DNA of 64,000 bases from Serratia sp. DD3 (GCF_000496755.2 NZ_AYKS02000017.1:1-64000), one strand, 5' to 3'. Positions 7,311 through 15,182 are shown, counted from the first letter of the stretch. The notes: generated by a model not told the origin, from the letters alone. Program-made: numbers and translations.

Positions 7311-7904
7311 TCATTTACTTATATTGACTTCATGAAAATTAAAATACTCAACCCAGTTTAGTGGTGCGAAGTTAACAGTAAGGTAATCTTTCTTTTTGGT
7401 ACCATCCATTGAGTTCCAAAAAGGCAACCACATCCAATCCCACCAGAATGATAAGTTCCCTTGCATACTCCCCAGCCCATCAGGATCAATTTCAGGGAAT
7501 GCGACCCATGGAGGAGGCGGCGTTATATTTAATTTCCAAATACTGTTGATAATATGTTCCGAATTAGTGATTAATCGTACAACCTCACCACCAAAATCAT
7601 TATAGACATTTAGAGCAACAGCCTTATTTTTTGAAAGTATGACAATGTCCCTACTTTTCTCAAATGTCATGCTTGATTCAAAAGCATCATTAATAACATC
7701 AATTATTCCTTGTGTGAATTTTTTATCCATACAAAAGAACATTCTATATGCATAAGTGTTATCTTTTATTAATGAGGTTATGCAAGGATACTTTTTAGAA
7801 TCACTTACTTCCTGAAAATTCCCCTTAGAGAAAATAGATGTGAAATCATTAACTTGATCTTTCTTTATTTTATTGAGTAGATTATTTAAAAATTTAATTT
7901 TCAT
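7311..7904 (-). CDS. unknown cytoplasmic protein with Trp-rich C-terminus
   Basis: A 197-residue product with no signal peptide or membrane segment. The C-terminal third is distinctive: PPPPWVAFPEIDPDGLGSMQ, then LSFWWDWMWLPFWNSMDG. The rest is ordinary and AT-biased. I do not recognise the family. It lies 61 bp upstream of the exported protein gene on the same strand, in the cargo zone between hcp and tssA, so an effector/immunity partner role is conceivable. Confidence 0.6.
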   Translation of the reverse strand: MKIKFLNNLLNKIKKDQVNDFTSIFSKGNFQEVSDSKKYPCITSLIKDNTYAYRMFFCMDKKFTQGIIDVINDAFESSMTFEKSRDIVILSKNKAVALNVYNDFGGEVVRLITNSEHIINSIWKLNITPPPPWVAFPEIDPDGLGSMQGNLSFWWDWMWLPFWNSMDGTKKKDYLTVNFAPLNWVEYFNFHEVNISK

Positions 7905-7944
7905 CTATTTTACCCACCACCCAGTCAGCCCCCCAGCACCCAGC

Positions 7945-8072
7945 TATATTCGTCATACCTCAAGCTGCTTGGGTGTTAGCTACGCGCTGTCACCCTAGTC
8001 ATATAGTCGGCTATGCTCCAAGGGATTCCATCACTTGCCGCCTACAAACAACTCGAATTATTTAGGATATAT
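7945..8072. repeat. interspersed palindromic repeat, copy A
   Basis: A non-coding element of about 128 bp with TATA..TCGTCATACCTCAAGCTGC at one end and AACTCGAATTATTTAGGATATA at the other, the two ends being roughly inverted copies. The same family recurs at 10185, 20704, 41536, 46480 and 53306. Confidence 0.65.
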
Positions 8073-8073
8073 A

Positions 8074-8181
8074 TCATTTAAAAATTAAATCAGGTAAAGA
8101 TAGAAGGAATGAGATCAAACCAAGAGAGATATATAATACAATTAAACCAGCTATTACGTTAAGGATTTTACTTTTCCCCAT
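8074..8181 (-). CDS. possible 35-residue hydrophobic peptide
   Basis: ATG 8181 opens a 35-codon frame (MGKSKILNVIAGLIVLYISL...) overlapping the end of the 89-residue membrane gene by 28 bp in another frame. It could be a coupled small membrane peptide or the real C-terminus of the upstream protein after a frameshift. Evidence is only the frame, hydrophobicity and position. Confidence 0.25.
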   Translation of the reverse strand: MGKSKILNVIAGLIVLYISLGLISFLLSLPDLIFK

Positions 8182-8423
8182 CCCTCTACATAGTATGTAA
8201 ATGCAGAACAACCGCAAAAAAAATATAAAATCAAAAGAGCAATAGCAATTGACTCACTAAGTCTTGAGAAACCAACAAAGAGCAATGTGGAAATAATAGC
8301 CAAAAAATAATAAAAAAAGTTAATAAAGAAAACAAATAAAATCCTGGCAAGTGTTAACTTCCAACTATCACTCTCTTTGGAAGGCCTATTGAAGATATGG
8401 TCAGATATTTCGCCCAAAGTCAT
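8154..8423 (-). CDS. small membrane protein of unknown function
   Basis: An 89-residue product with two or three hydrophobic segments (ILFVFFINFFYYFLAIISTL and ESIAIALLILYFFCGCSAF) after a charged 25-residue N-terminus. The start at ATG 8423 has AAGGATG upstream. AT-rich, with no recognised family. It belongs to the group of small membrane genes in the T6SS cargo zone. Confidence 0.55.
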   Translation of the reverse strand: MTLGEISDHIFNRPSKESDSWKLTLARILFVFFINFFYYFLAIISTLLFVGFSRLSESIAIALLILYFFCGCSAFTYYVEGWGKVKSLT

Positions 8424-8443
8424 TTTATCATCCTTTATATTAG

Positions 8444-8581
8444 TCAGCGCCAGTAAGTAAATCTTAACGAATGGAACATTCCAATGTTGCGTAGGTAGTC
8501 ATAGCGGTTGTTTATCACAATTGTGCCAACACCATTATTGTGCAGAATCTGAAAATAGGATTTTAGTTCATATTTACATTC
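8444..8581 (-). pseudogene. orphan coding tail without start
   Basis: A 45-codon frame with no start codon after an in-frame TAG, reading ECKYELKSYFQILHNNGVGT, then IVINNRYDYLRNIGMFHSLR, then FTYWR and TGA. The composition looks like real protein rather than noise. It overlaps the end of the preceding gene by 19 bp in another frame. It may be the C-terminus of an effector or immunity protein whose start was deleted, or a frameshifted continuation. Not identified. Confidence 0.35.
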
Positions 8582-8898
8582 CTATATAGCAACTTGACGT
8601 CCCATACCTCAGCCAATTCAATCGCGAACTTATAAAAATATTCTGTTTTCAATGTGTACTCGCTTGCTGAAAGTTCTACTTCCAAGCATTTTCCATCATA
8701 TAAAAATGAGAGAGAATACCATAGGTCATTCCTCATATTGAACTCTGTTATAATAAGCGCTGATAATCCAATTGCAGGAAATACTAATGCCATGTTTTTG
8801 TATTGAATACCACATGCATGACCAGTCGCATCACGGAACCCGCACAATGAACGCGGATACGACAATACAGGCTCTATAAAGTAACATTCAGGAATCAA
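8563..8898 (-). CDS. unknown protein; possibly C-terminal half of an amber-split gene
   Basis: 111 codons from a TTG that immediately follows the TAG of the preceding gene, in the same frame. The product (IPECYFIEPVLSYPRSLCGF..., ending YRNVNMN) has mixed alpha/beta character and no recognised motif. With no Shine-Dalgarno sequence visible apart from coupling to the upstream stop, it may be the second half of one 257-codon gene interrupted by TAG. Confidence 0.45.
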   Translation of the reverse strand: MIPECYFIEPVLSYPRSLCGFRDATGHACGIQYKNMALVFPAIGLSALIITEFNMRNDLWYSLSFLYDGKCLEVELSASEYTLKTEYFYKFAIELAEVWDVKLLYRNVNMN

Positions 8899-9336
8899 CT
8901 ATTGAACACGGCTTAAAAAAACAAAAATAAAGTTATTTTCAATTTTTTCCCGCTCACATTCTGGTTTGTTTTTAACGTCAATGAATCTATCTAATCGCCT
9001 TGAACTAATACCACGCGCACTTTGATATGGACTCCGCCCAATCTCTTTACTATCTAACCCACTTACAACATCATCATTAATCGATTTTATTTCTGGAGGA
9101 TCAGAAATAATAACATATTTTTCACTAATCTTTAAATCGACATTATATTTTTTATACTTTGAAAAACAAAATAGCATAGAAAAAACAAGCACAAAAGAAC
9201 CTAACACCCAACCAAAATGATGATAAATTTCTCGTGAAAAAATCAAAGCGAGCAAAACCGCAAAAATTAAAGCAATATTTTCTCTTAAAAATGATTTATT
9301 CATAGCATTTAAGATTCCAGATTCCGGTTTTGACAT
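8899..9336 (-). CDS. membrane-anchored protein of unknown function
   Basis: 145 codons, with two transmembrane segments (ENIALIFAVLLALIF and WVLGSFVLVFSMLFCF, about residues 20-58) and a soluble charged tail. ATG 9336 is preceded at once by GAGGAGG, but that sequence is one arm of a transposon-end hairpin, so the first 11 residues may be element-derived. The alternative start is ATG 9303 (MNKSFLREN). It ends in TAG followed in frame by the next gene. Confidence 0.5.
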   Translation of the reverse strand: MSKPESGILNAMNKSFLRENIALIFAVLLALIFSREIYHHFGWVLGSFVLVFSMLFCFSKYKKYNVDLKISEKYVIISDPPEIKSINDDVVSGLDSKEIGRSPYQSARGISSRRLDRFIDVKNKPECEREKIENNFIFVFLSRVQ

Positions 9337-9500
9337 CCTCCTCGCCCTAAAGAAGGAGGCTCCCTACAGCATTCAGACCGAAGTCTGACTCACCTCGGTG
9401 GGTTCCTGCTTCATCGAGCGGCCTAAAGCTGCCATCTCTCCACAGGCTAACGCGGCGTGCCCCCGCCGCTAAAACTGGATAAGGACAGTGCGCCTGGTGA
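9337..9500 (-). mobile_element. IS605-type TnpB remnant with right-end hairpin
   Basis: On the minus strand a frame reads GHAALACGEMAALGRSMKQE, then PTEVSQTSV and a stop at 9373-9375. The ACGE...SMKQEPTEV tail is characteristic of IS200/IS605-family TnpB C-termini. One extra base in a run of G/C near 9461-9465 breaks the frame with LAAG before it, and the rest of tnpB is missing. Next to it, CCTCCT (9337-9342) and AGGAGG (9354-9359) form the short hairpin typical of the element's right end, where the guide RNA scaffold of TnpB also lies. Confidence 0.65.
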
Positions 9501-9640
9501 TGATGTTTAGTCGCTATCAGCAGTGAAGCGTCTGTTTTGGCACGCTACCGCCCTTCGCTATAAACCAAAGCGCATTAGGTGAGGGAATAGATTGTATTTT
9601 CGTTACCTTTTTATTGAGTCTCCGCAGCGCAGGCACTCAG

Positions 9641-9670
9641 CAAAAAGCGCGGACAGACCAATCTGTCCGC
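9641..9670 (-). terminator. intrinsic terminator after hcp
   Basis: On the minus strand, 7 bp after the hcp stop, GCGGACAGA and TCTGTCCGC form a perfect 9-bp stem with loop TTGG, followed by GCTTTTTG. Confidence 0.85.
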
Positions 9671-9677
9671 ACCGGTA

Positions 9678-10169
9678 TTACGCGGTAGTACGTTCGTTCC
9701 AGGAATCGGAATGAATGATGTTGCCGTCTTTGTAAGTCCAGGTGATTTTTTCGTAGCGCAACTCTAACTGCTCCAGGTGGTTGTGCTTCTCATACGCCGG
9801 GTCTTTGATGTCATGCATCAACGGATTGACTTTGACCACCTTGACGTTTTCCAGTTTGGTATTGAAGTACTCCACTTCCTGGCCGGCGTCATTGATTTTA
9901 TACCACTTGAACTCCGCTGACTTCAGGGTCTGGCCGGTGGTCACCGCCTTGTACAGGTACGGGCTGGAGGCATCGATTTCCTTGGTAAACAGGAACGGGG
10001 TGTGAATACGGGTCCCCGTCAGTTTGCCGGTGTTGTTGTCAGTCGGGATATACAGATTATGCTGCTGCGCAACCACTTCGATGCTGCCTTCACGGTCTTT
10101 GACATCAACAGAACCCTTGATGTCGGCACCGCCGTCATCCTTCAGCCACAGATATACTGGTATTGCCAT
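9678..10169 (-). CDS. hcp: type VI secretion tube protein Hcp
   Basis: This 163-residue Hcp family protein forms the hexameric rings of the T6SS inner tube and can carry effectors. Typical family features are the start MAIPVYLWLKDDGGADIKG, the block HTPFLFTKEIDASSPYLYKA, and the end ELRYEKITWTYKDGNIIHSD. The frame is open further upstream, but ATG 10169 matches the family start and has GGAG nine bases before it; the extra 28 codons run into a repeat element. It has its own terminator. It lies in the order tssB-tssC-(tssK)-hcp with tssL missing. Confidence 0.93.
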   Translation of the reverse strand: MAIPVYLWLKDDGGADIKGSVDVKDREGSIEVVAQQHNLYIPTDNNTGKLTGTRIHTPFLFTKEIDASSPYLYKAVTTGQTLKSAEFKWYKINDAGQEVEYFNTKLENVKVVKVNPLMHDIKDPAYEKHNHLEQLELRYEKITWTYKDGNIIHSDSWNERTTA

Positions 10170-10184
10170 TGGTTTTTCTCCATT

Positions 10185-10306
10185 TATACCGTCGTCATTC
10201 AAATTGCTGCGTTGTTGGCTTTCAGCCCTCACCCCAGTCACTTGGCTGACCAAGCTGGGGATTCGTTGCCTTGCCGCCTAGCCGCCACTCGAATGAGCTT
10301 GGGTAC
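10185..10306. repeat. interspersed palindromic repeat, copy B
   Basis: An element of about 122 bp, from TATACCGTCGTCATTCAAAT to CACTCGAATGAGCTTGGGTA, with the central hairpin CCCCAGTCACTTGGCTGACCAAGCTGGGG-like core. It sits exactly where the tssK remnant stops, so repeat insertion or recombination at a repeat may have produced the truncation. Confidence 0.65.
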
Positions 10307-10575
10307 CTTGTTGTGTACCGTCACCATCCTGTGATGACGGCGGGTGTTGTCTGGTAAGTAACAAGCATCGATCGCCTGCGGTACCAGACTGATTTCGATA
10401 CGCCGGTTATGTGCCGCGTCCAATGCCAATACTGCCGGCAGTATGGCGGCATCAACCAGCGTGCCATGCTGAAAGCGCACCTCTAACTCCTGGGCTCTCA
10501 CCAGCACGCCTGCTGCTGGAACAGTTGCGGAGCCAGAAAGGCCCTATCGCTCCATAGCTGGCGATAGCTTTTCAT
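10307..10575 (-). pseudogene. tssK: tssK remnant (T6SS baseplate protein)
   Basis: The frame from ATG 10575, 12 bp after tssC, reads MKSYRQLWSDRAFLAPQLFQ, then QQACW and TGA. This matches the TssK start (M-K-x-Y-R-x-L-W...G-A-x-L-x-P-Q-x-F-Q-Q-Q). A shifted frame then reads LEVRFQHGTLVDAAILPAVL, then ALDAAHNRRIEISL, another TssK N-terminal region. So TssK has an internal deletion with frameshift and loses about 370 C-terminal residues. TssK links the baseplate to the membrane complex; without another copy the system cannot assemble. Confidence 0.75.
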
Positions 10576-10587
10576 TCTGTCGCTGTG

Positions 10588-12129
10588 TTAAGCCTTCGCT
10601 TTTGGCATCTGCGAAACCAGTGACAAGTTGACATCCATCCCTTCCACCTGGAAGTGCGGAATGGCGTACAGTTTCACGCGGAAGAAGCCCGGGTTATCCT
10701 CAATGTCTTCCACTGTCACCTTCGCATCACGCAGCGGGTGAGAGGCTTGCAGTTCATCACCCGGGTCGGTCATCTCGGTCACCAGGCTACGCACCCAGGT
10801 ATTGAGCTCCAGCTCCAGCAAACGACGGTCCTTGGTGGTGCCGATGTTTTCACGCTGGATCAGTTTCAGGTAGTGAGCAATGCGCGACAGCAGGAAGATG
10901 TACGGCAAACGCGCGTTGATGCGGCTGTTAGCAGTGGCATCGGCGGTGTCGTACAGTGCCGGCTTCTGGGTTGAGTTGGCGGAGAAAAAGCAGGCGTAAT
11001 CGCGGTTTTTGTAGTACGACAACGGGATGAAGCCCAGATTGGCGAAATCAAATTCGCGGGTTTCCGGGATCATCACTTCGGACGGGATTTTCACCTGATT
11101 GCCGGTGCCCAGGTCATACAGGTGAATAGGCAGGTCTTGTACCGCACCACCGGCCTGCGGGCCACGGATTTGCACACACCAGCCGTTATTGATAAAACTG
11201 CGCACCATGTTGGCGGCAAAGGCAAACGAGGCATTGGTCCACAGGTAACGGCTATGGTCCGGACCTTTGACCTCTTCCACGTAGTTGAAGCTGCGCACCG
11301 GCACGGTATCCGGGCCATACGGCAGGCGACCCAGCACGCGCGGCATTACCAGACCAATGTAGCGAGAGTCATCGGTATCGCGGAAGGATTTCCATTTGAT
11401 ATACTCGGCGCGGTCAAAATAGTTGCCAATGTCTTTGATGGCCGCAACTTCCTCCATATCATCTTTGAGAAAAAAGCGCGGGCCGGCAGAGCCGATAAAC
11501 GGCATATGGGCCGCGGCAGAGACTTTGGAGATGTTACGCAGCAGCGCCACATCTTGTGCCGAAGCATCAAACTCATAGGAAGAAATCAGTGCGGCAATCG
11601 GCTCGCCACCGGGGGTGTCGTATTCATCAATATACGTATGTTTGTACAATCCAGTCTGGATCACTTCCGGCGCATCTTCAAAATCCTGACGCAAATCTTC
11701 CTTCGACAAGTCCAGCAGTTCAATGCGCACGTTCTGGCGAAAATCGGTCTTGTCCACCAGGGATTTGACGCCACGCCACAATGACTCTACCGCCTGAAAC
11801 TCGGGGTGATGCAGCACTGCATCCAGTTGGCGGCTGATCTGAAAGTCCAGTTCGGCGATATGGTGGTCAATCAGGGTTTTATCCAGTTTTTCCACTTTGG
11901 TGCCCGCCAGGCGCAGACGCTCAAGGAACACCTGCACCCCTGCAGTCAAACGCTCATCGGCGTTGGCATCAGACATCGCCTGTGCATCCTGCCAGCTATC
12001 CAGCGCACTGAGGTGGGAAACCGGGCTCAGGTTGATTTTTTCAAACAAGGAGGCATAAACACCGCCTGCAGCCGGGCGATCTAACACCACGCTTTCACCC
12101 GCGGTCGTATTTTCATGTTGTACAGACAT
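10588..12129 (-). CDS. tssC: type VI secretion contractile sheath large subunit TssC
   Basis: This 513-residue TssC (VipB/EvpB) is full length. Together with TssB it builds the contractile sheath around the Hcp tube. Family blocks visible are HHPEFQAVESLWRGVKSLVD, LLDLSKEDLRQDFED, PFIGSAGPRFF, MPRVLGRLPYG, and the end GFFRVKLYAIPHFQVEGMDV. I chose ATG 12129 (MSVQHENT), which has AGAGA seven bases upstream, over ATG 12135, which is too close. It follows tssB with a 42-bp gap. Confidence 0.95.
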   Translation of the reverse strand: MSVQHENTTAGESVVLDRPAAGGVYASLFEKINLSPVSHLSALDSWQDAQAMSDANADERLTAGVQVFLERLRLAGTKVEKLDKTLIDHHIAELDFQISRQLDAVLHHPEFQAVESLWRGVKSLVDKTDFRQNVRIELLDLSKEDLRQDFEDAPEVIQTGLYKHTYIDEYDTPGGEPIAALISSYEFDASAQDVALLRNISKVSAAAHMPFIGSAGPRFFLKDDMEEVAAIKDIGNYFDRAEYIKWKSFRDTDDSRYIGLVMPRVLGRLPYGPDTVPVRSFNYVEEVKGPDHSRYLWTNASFAFAANMVRSFINNGWCVQIRGPQAGGAVQDLPIHLYDLGTGNQVKIPSEVMIPETREFDFANLGFIPLSYYKNRDYACFFSANSTQKPALYDTADATANSRINARLPYIFLLSRIAHYLKLIQRENIGTTKDRRLLELELNTWVRSLVTEMTDPGDELQASHPLRDAKVTVEDIEDNPGFFRVKLYAIPHFQVEGMDVNLSLVSQMPKAKA

Positions 12130-12171
12130 CAGCATTTCTCTCGTGTTAATCCGTTAAAAACCGGTCGCCCG

Positions 12172-12669
12172 TTAAGCCTGTTGAGGCGCCAGGGCAGACA
12201 ATTCGGAACGCAGTTCATTACTCAGGGCAGGGTCAAGCAGGATTTTTTCCAGCTCTTTGCGGAACGCCTGGTTATCCAGCAGGTTGGATTTGAGGTCACG
12301 CAGCAGACTGCGCATCGCCAGCATGGCTTTGAGTTGCGGGATTTGACGGGCAACCTGCTCAGGAGTGAAGTCTTTCATGTTCTGGAAGGTCAGGCGGATA
12401 TTTTCTTCACTGCCATCACCGGCCAGGGTGTTTTCTACCGCCAGATTGACCGAAGGTGAGTAGTCTTGTAAGACACTATTAAAATTATTTTTTGAAATAT
12501 TTATTTTTTTTCGTTCAGACAGTGAGGCTGTTTCTTGACCGTTACTGAAATCACCCGCCACCAACAATTTCAATGGCAATTCGGTTTTCTTCTGCGCACC
12601 TCCGGTGTGAAGCGCCAGTTTCAGATTAATCCTAGCTTTCGGGATTTCATTTTGGAAGGAATTTGACAT
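12172..12669 (-). CDS. tssB: type VI secretion contractile sheath small subunit TssB
   Basis: This 165-residue TssB (VipA) is full length for the family. Motifs include IPKARINLKLALHTGGAQKK, ELPLKLLVAGDFS, and FTPEQVARQIPQLKAMLAMR followed by LLRDLKSNL. It interlocks with TssC to make the sheath. It is the first gene of the remnant cluster, with a CAGGG Shine-Dalgarno sequence. A poly-A/T stretch (KKINISKNNF region) is locally AT-rich but the frame is intact. Confidence 0.95.
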   Translation of the reverse strand: MSNSFQNEIPKARINLKLALHTGGAQKKTELPLKLLVAGDFSNGQETASLSERKKINISKNNFNSVLQDYSPSVNLAVENTLAGDGSEENIRLTFQNMKDFTPEQVARQIPQLKAMLAMRSLLRDLKSNLLDNQAFRKELEKILLDPALSNELRSELSALAPQQA

Positions 12670-13299
12670 TACTAACCCTGCTCAACAAAGAGAATGAAGA
12701 ACGGTCTGCCCTGGGTAATAAATCGGTATGGTCCCCTTGCCAAACAACCACTTCCTTTTGCATCACCGGATGCAGACAACAACAGGGTCACCAACCAACC
12801 TATTTATATGACAAGATAAGGGCAGAGCGCTGTGTATCATAAGTTTTTCCGAGACTAGAAAAATGGTCAGATAAAAACCTATGGCGGGCAGTTTAAGAAG
12901 GTTTATAAGATGAAGGAACCTAAATTGAGTAACAAAATGTTTCAAGCCCTATGAAACCGCACCACACCTACCTCAGTGATTTATAAGATTTTTCTTAATT
13001 ATACTTCTGGAGTACCCAGCAAAAGATAGGGCCTGGGGCAAATCAATCAACAAAGGATTTACACGGGAAAACAGCATTAGAACATCAATAACTTCACCTT
13101 TATTTTTTCTGAAAAAATCAGGGTAAGACGCCATTGCCTATGTTGTTGCTAAAATCACCGTGACTTCCGGTTAATATCCGTCACTGGGTGCTCTTGAGGT
13201 GCTTCCTACAAGCCTGAGAGATGCTTGTTATTATCTATCAATCCATTGATTAGCCCATGAAATCCATCAAGACCACCCAAATAAATAACAATGGAAAAT
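12670..13299. other. 630-bp non-coding region between tssB and corA
   Basis: No convincing gene. It must hold the tssB promoter, but no sigma-70 or sigma-54 consensus stands out. A weak inverted repeat CACCGTGAC...GTCACTGGGTG lies near 13157-13191. AT-rich stretches resemble the cargo zone more than the core genes. Confidence 0.5.
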
Positions 13300-14250
13300 T
13301 TACAACCATTTTTTCCGTTTGAAATAGAGATAAGGGGCCAACCCAGCGGCAACCATCAACGCGATGGCCGCCGGATAACCAAATGACCAACTTAGTTCTG
13401 GCATAAACTCAAAGTTCATCCCATAACTGGATGCCACCAAGGTGGGGGGGAGGAAAATGACTGACACCACGGAGAAGATTTTAATGATTCTACTCTGTTC
13501 AATATTGATAAAGCCCATAGCGGCCTGCATCAGGAAGTTCACTTTCTGGAATAGCGACTCATTATGTGGCAGTAGGGACTCGATATCGCGCAATATCTCA
13601 CGCGCCTGCTCCAACTGAGTGGTGGGCAAACGTGCTTTACGTACTAAAAAATTCAATGCGCGCTGAGTATCCATCAAACACAACCGCACCTTCCAGCCGA
13701 TATCTTCCAACTCAGCCAGTGTGGAAAGCGCTTCGTCATACCCTTCTCCAGGATGACCTTCCATAATCACCCGGCTGAGTTTTTCCAGATCGCTATAGAC
13801 GTTTTCAATTTCATCAGCCAACTGTTCAATCTTGGTTTCAAACAGATCAAGCAGCAGCTCATATGCATTACCGTCCATCATTCTCTGGTTACGCGCACGC
13901 ATCCGATAAAGGCGGAAAGCAGGAAGTTCACGCTCACGCAAAGTATACAGGCGACCATCGCGAATGGTGAAAGCCACCGTGGAGTTGCCGGCATGATCTT
14001 CTGCATCTTCGAAATAGAAAAAGGAGTGGATATGTAGACCGTCTTCGTCTTCAAAGAAACGCGCCGACGCTTCAATATCATCCAGCTCTGGGCGCGTCGC
14101 CAAACTCTGGCCCAATTCACACTGTACACGCTCACGTTCATCGTCTTCCGGTTCAACCAGATCAACCCACAACGACGAGGTTAAATCATCGGCGTCATCC
14201 AACTCCAAACGGGATAAGCGGTTGTTATTCAGTTTAAAAGCGCTCAGCAT
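13300..14250 (-). CDS. corA: magnesium/cobalt transporter CorA
   Basis: This 316-residue CorA has the same length as the E. coli protein. It forms a homopentameric inner-membrane channel for Mg2+, also passing Co2+ and Ni2+. A large cytoplasmic N-terminal domain is followed by two C-terminal transmembrane helices, with the signature GMN at 277-279 between them and the basic end KRKKWL. It lies upstream of the T6SS remnant and next to wbuC/uvrD, as in other Enterobacterales. A long leader with a small upstream frame precedes it. Confidence 0.97.
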   Translation of the reverse strand: MLSAFKLNNNRLSRLELDDADDLTSSLWVDLVEPEDDERERVQCELGQSLATRPELDDIEASARFFEDEDGLHIHSFFYFEDAEDHAGNSTVAFTIRDGRLYTLRERELPAFRLYRMRARNQRMMDGNAYELLLDLFETKIEQLADEIENVYSDLEKLSRVIMEGHPGEGYDEALSTLAELEDIGWKVRLCLMDTQRALNFLVRKARLPTTQLEQAREILRDIESLLPHNESLFQKVNFLMQAAMGFINIEQSRIIKIFSVVSVIFLPPTLVASSYGMNFEFMPELSWSFGYPAAIALMVAAGLAPYLYFKRKKWL

Positions 14251-14410
14251 GTGTCAAAACTCCCTTGAGGTAACAGGGTAGACAACGCAGTGAAGCACAG
14301 AAACCGAGAGTGATGTTAATCAGCTCGTTCCAAACCATATGAAGACTTGGCTCAGAGCGACATAGAGGGTCGCCGACAACCACTAAGGGTATCAGCGAAA
14401 GGGGATAACC

Positions 14411-14482
14411 TTAGAAGTTGTACCTGATATTCAGGTTTATGAGCCAGTGTCTACTGGGTGCGTCCAAGGCGTATGTCCTCAT
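14411..14482 (-). promoter_or_regulatory. 23-codon upstream frame in the corA leader
   Basis: Within the roughly 245-nt corA leader, ATG 14482 opens MRTYALDAPSRHWLINLNIR, then YNF and TAA. In Salmonella a short leader peptide, CorL, couples translation to Rho-dependent termination of corA. This frame is in the right place for such a role; the ribosome site is weak and equivalence is inferred. Confidence 0.45.
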
Positions 14483-14498
14483 TGAAAATAGTGCGCGC

Positions 14499-14528
14499 AT
14501 GTTACGCCGAGAAGAAAAAGCCTGTCAA
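14499..14528 (-). promoter_or_regulatory. corA promoter candidate
   Basis: On the minus strand, TTGACA (14523-14528) and TAACAT (14499-14504) are separated by 18 bp, giving a start of transcription about 240 bp before the corA ATG. Confidence 0.55.
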
Positions 14529-14647
14529 TACATTATCCCCATTCCCCCTAACCGCTATAGGGAAGTCAGGAAAACCCTACAGTGATCTCTGAACCTTAGG
14601 TGAATAATTGCTAAGATGAGCGCATGAAAACATTGTGGATTGATAAC

Positions 14648-15121
14648 ATGAAACAGATTACCGCCCACGACCTGACCGCCATGAGCGAACAAGCCAGTAA
14701 ACTTCCCCGTCTGCGTGCTCACCGTAACTTACATGAAGAATTGAGTGATCCAGTGCAACGCTTGGTCATCGCCATGGAGCCAGGAACCTATATTCGCCCG
14801 CACCGCCATCCGCAAACCTGGGAGTTACTCACCCCATTAAGTGGCCGTTTCGTGGTACTGCAATTTGATAACAACGGCGTGATTACTCAACGCACCTTGC
14901 TCGGTGAAGAAACTAAGATATTGGAGATGCCAGCCGCTACCTGGCATGCCGTGCTCTCAGTGGATCCAGGCGGTGTGATTTTTGAGGTCAAACAAGGACC
15001 TTACCTGGCACTATCAGAAAACGACTGCATGCCATGGGCCCCGGCAGAAGGGGAGGACGGTATTGAAGCGGTGATGCGCTGGTATGCTACGGCCAAAGTC
15101 GGTGACCGTTACCCTCACTAG
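14648..15121 (+). CDS. WbuC-family cupin protein
   Basis: A 157-residue single-domain cupin of the WbuC family. Metal-binding features are PHRHPQTWELL (His cluster plus Glu, about residues 46-56) and WHAVLSVDPGGVIFEV. Members occur near O-antigen genes or alone; the substrate is unknown. I place the start at ATG 14648 (MKQITAHDL) by comparison with WbuC; ATG 14624 would add eight residues. It is divergent from corA and convergent with uvrD. Confidence 0.8.
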   Translation: MKQITAHDLTAMSEQASKLPRLRAHRNLHEELSDPVQRLVIAMEPGTYIRPHRHPQTWELLTPLSGRFVVLQFDNNGVITQRTLLGEETKILEMPAATWHAVLSVDPGGVIFEVKQGPYLALSENDCMPWAPAEGEDGIEAVMRWYATAKVGDRYPH

Positions 15122-15182
15122 TTTGCTGCAAACTGCGGTAGCAAAAACATCTTGATGGGCGCCTACTCAACGCCCTGGCTGC

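Noticed and set aside
10238..10507. 89-codon frame as an intact separate gene
   Set aside because: Its first half is the frameshifted TssK N-terminal region and its second half is translated repeat DNA, so it is part of the tssK remnant.
11122..11784. 220-codon plus-strand frame opposite tssC
   Set aside because: Antisense shadow of a clearly homologous gene, with no ribosome site.
12763..12945. 60-codon minus-strand frame upstream of tssB
   Set aside because: It starts with TTG, has no ribosome site, and its composition looks like translated AT-rich intergenic DNA.
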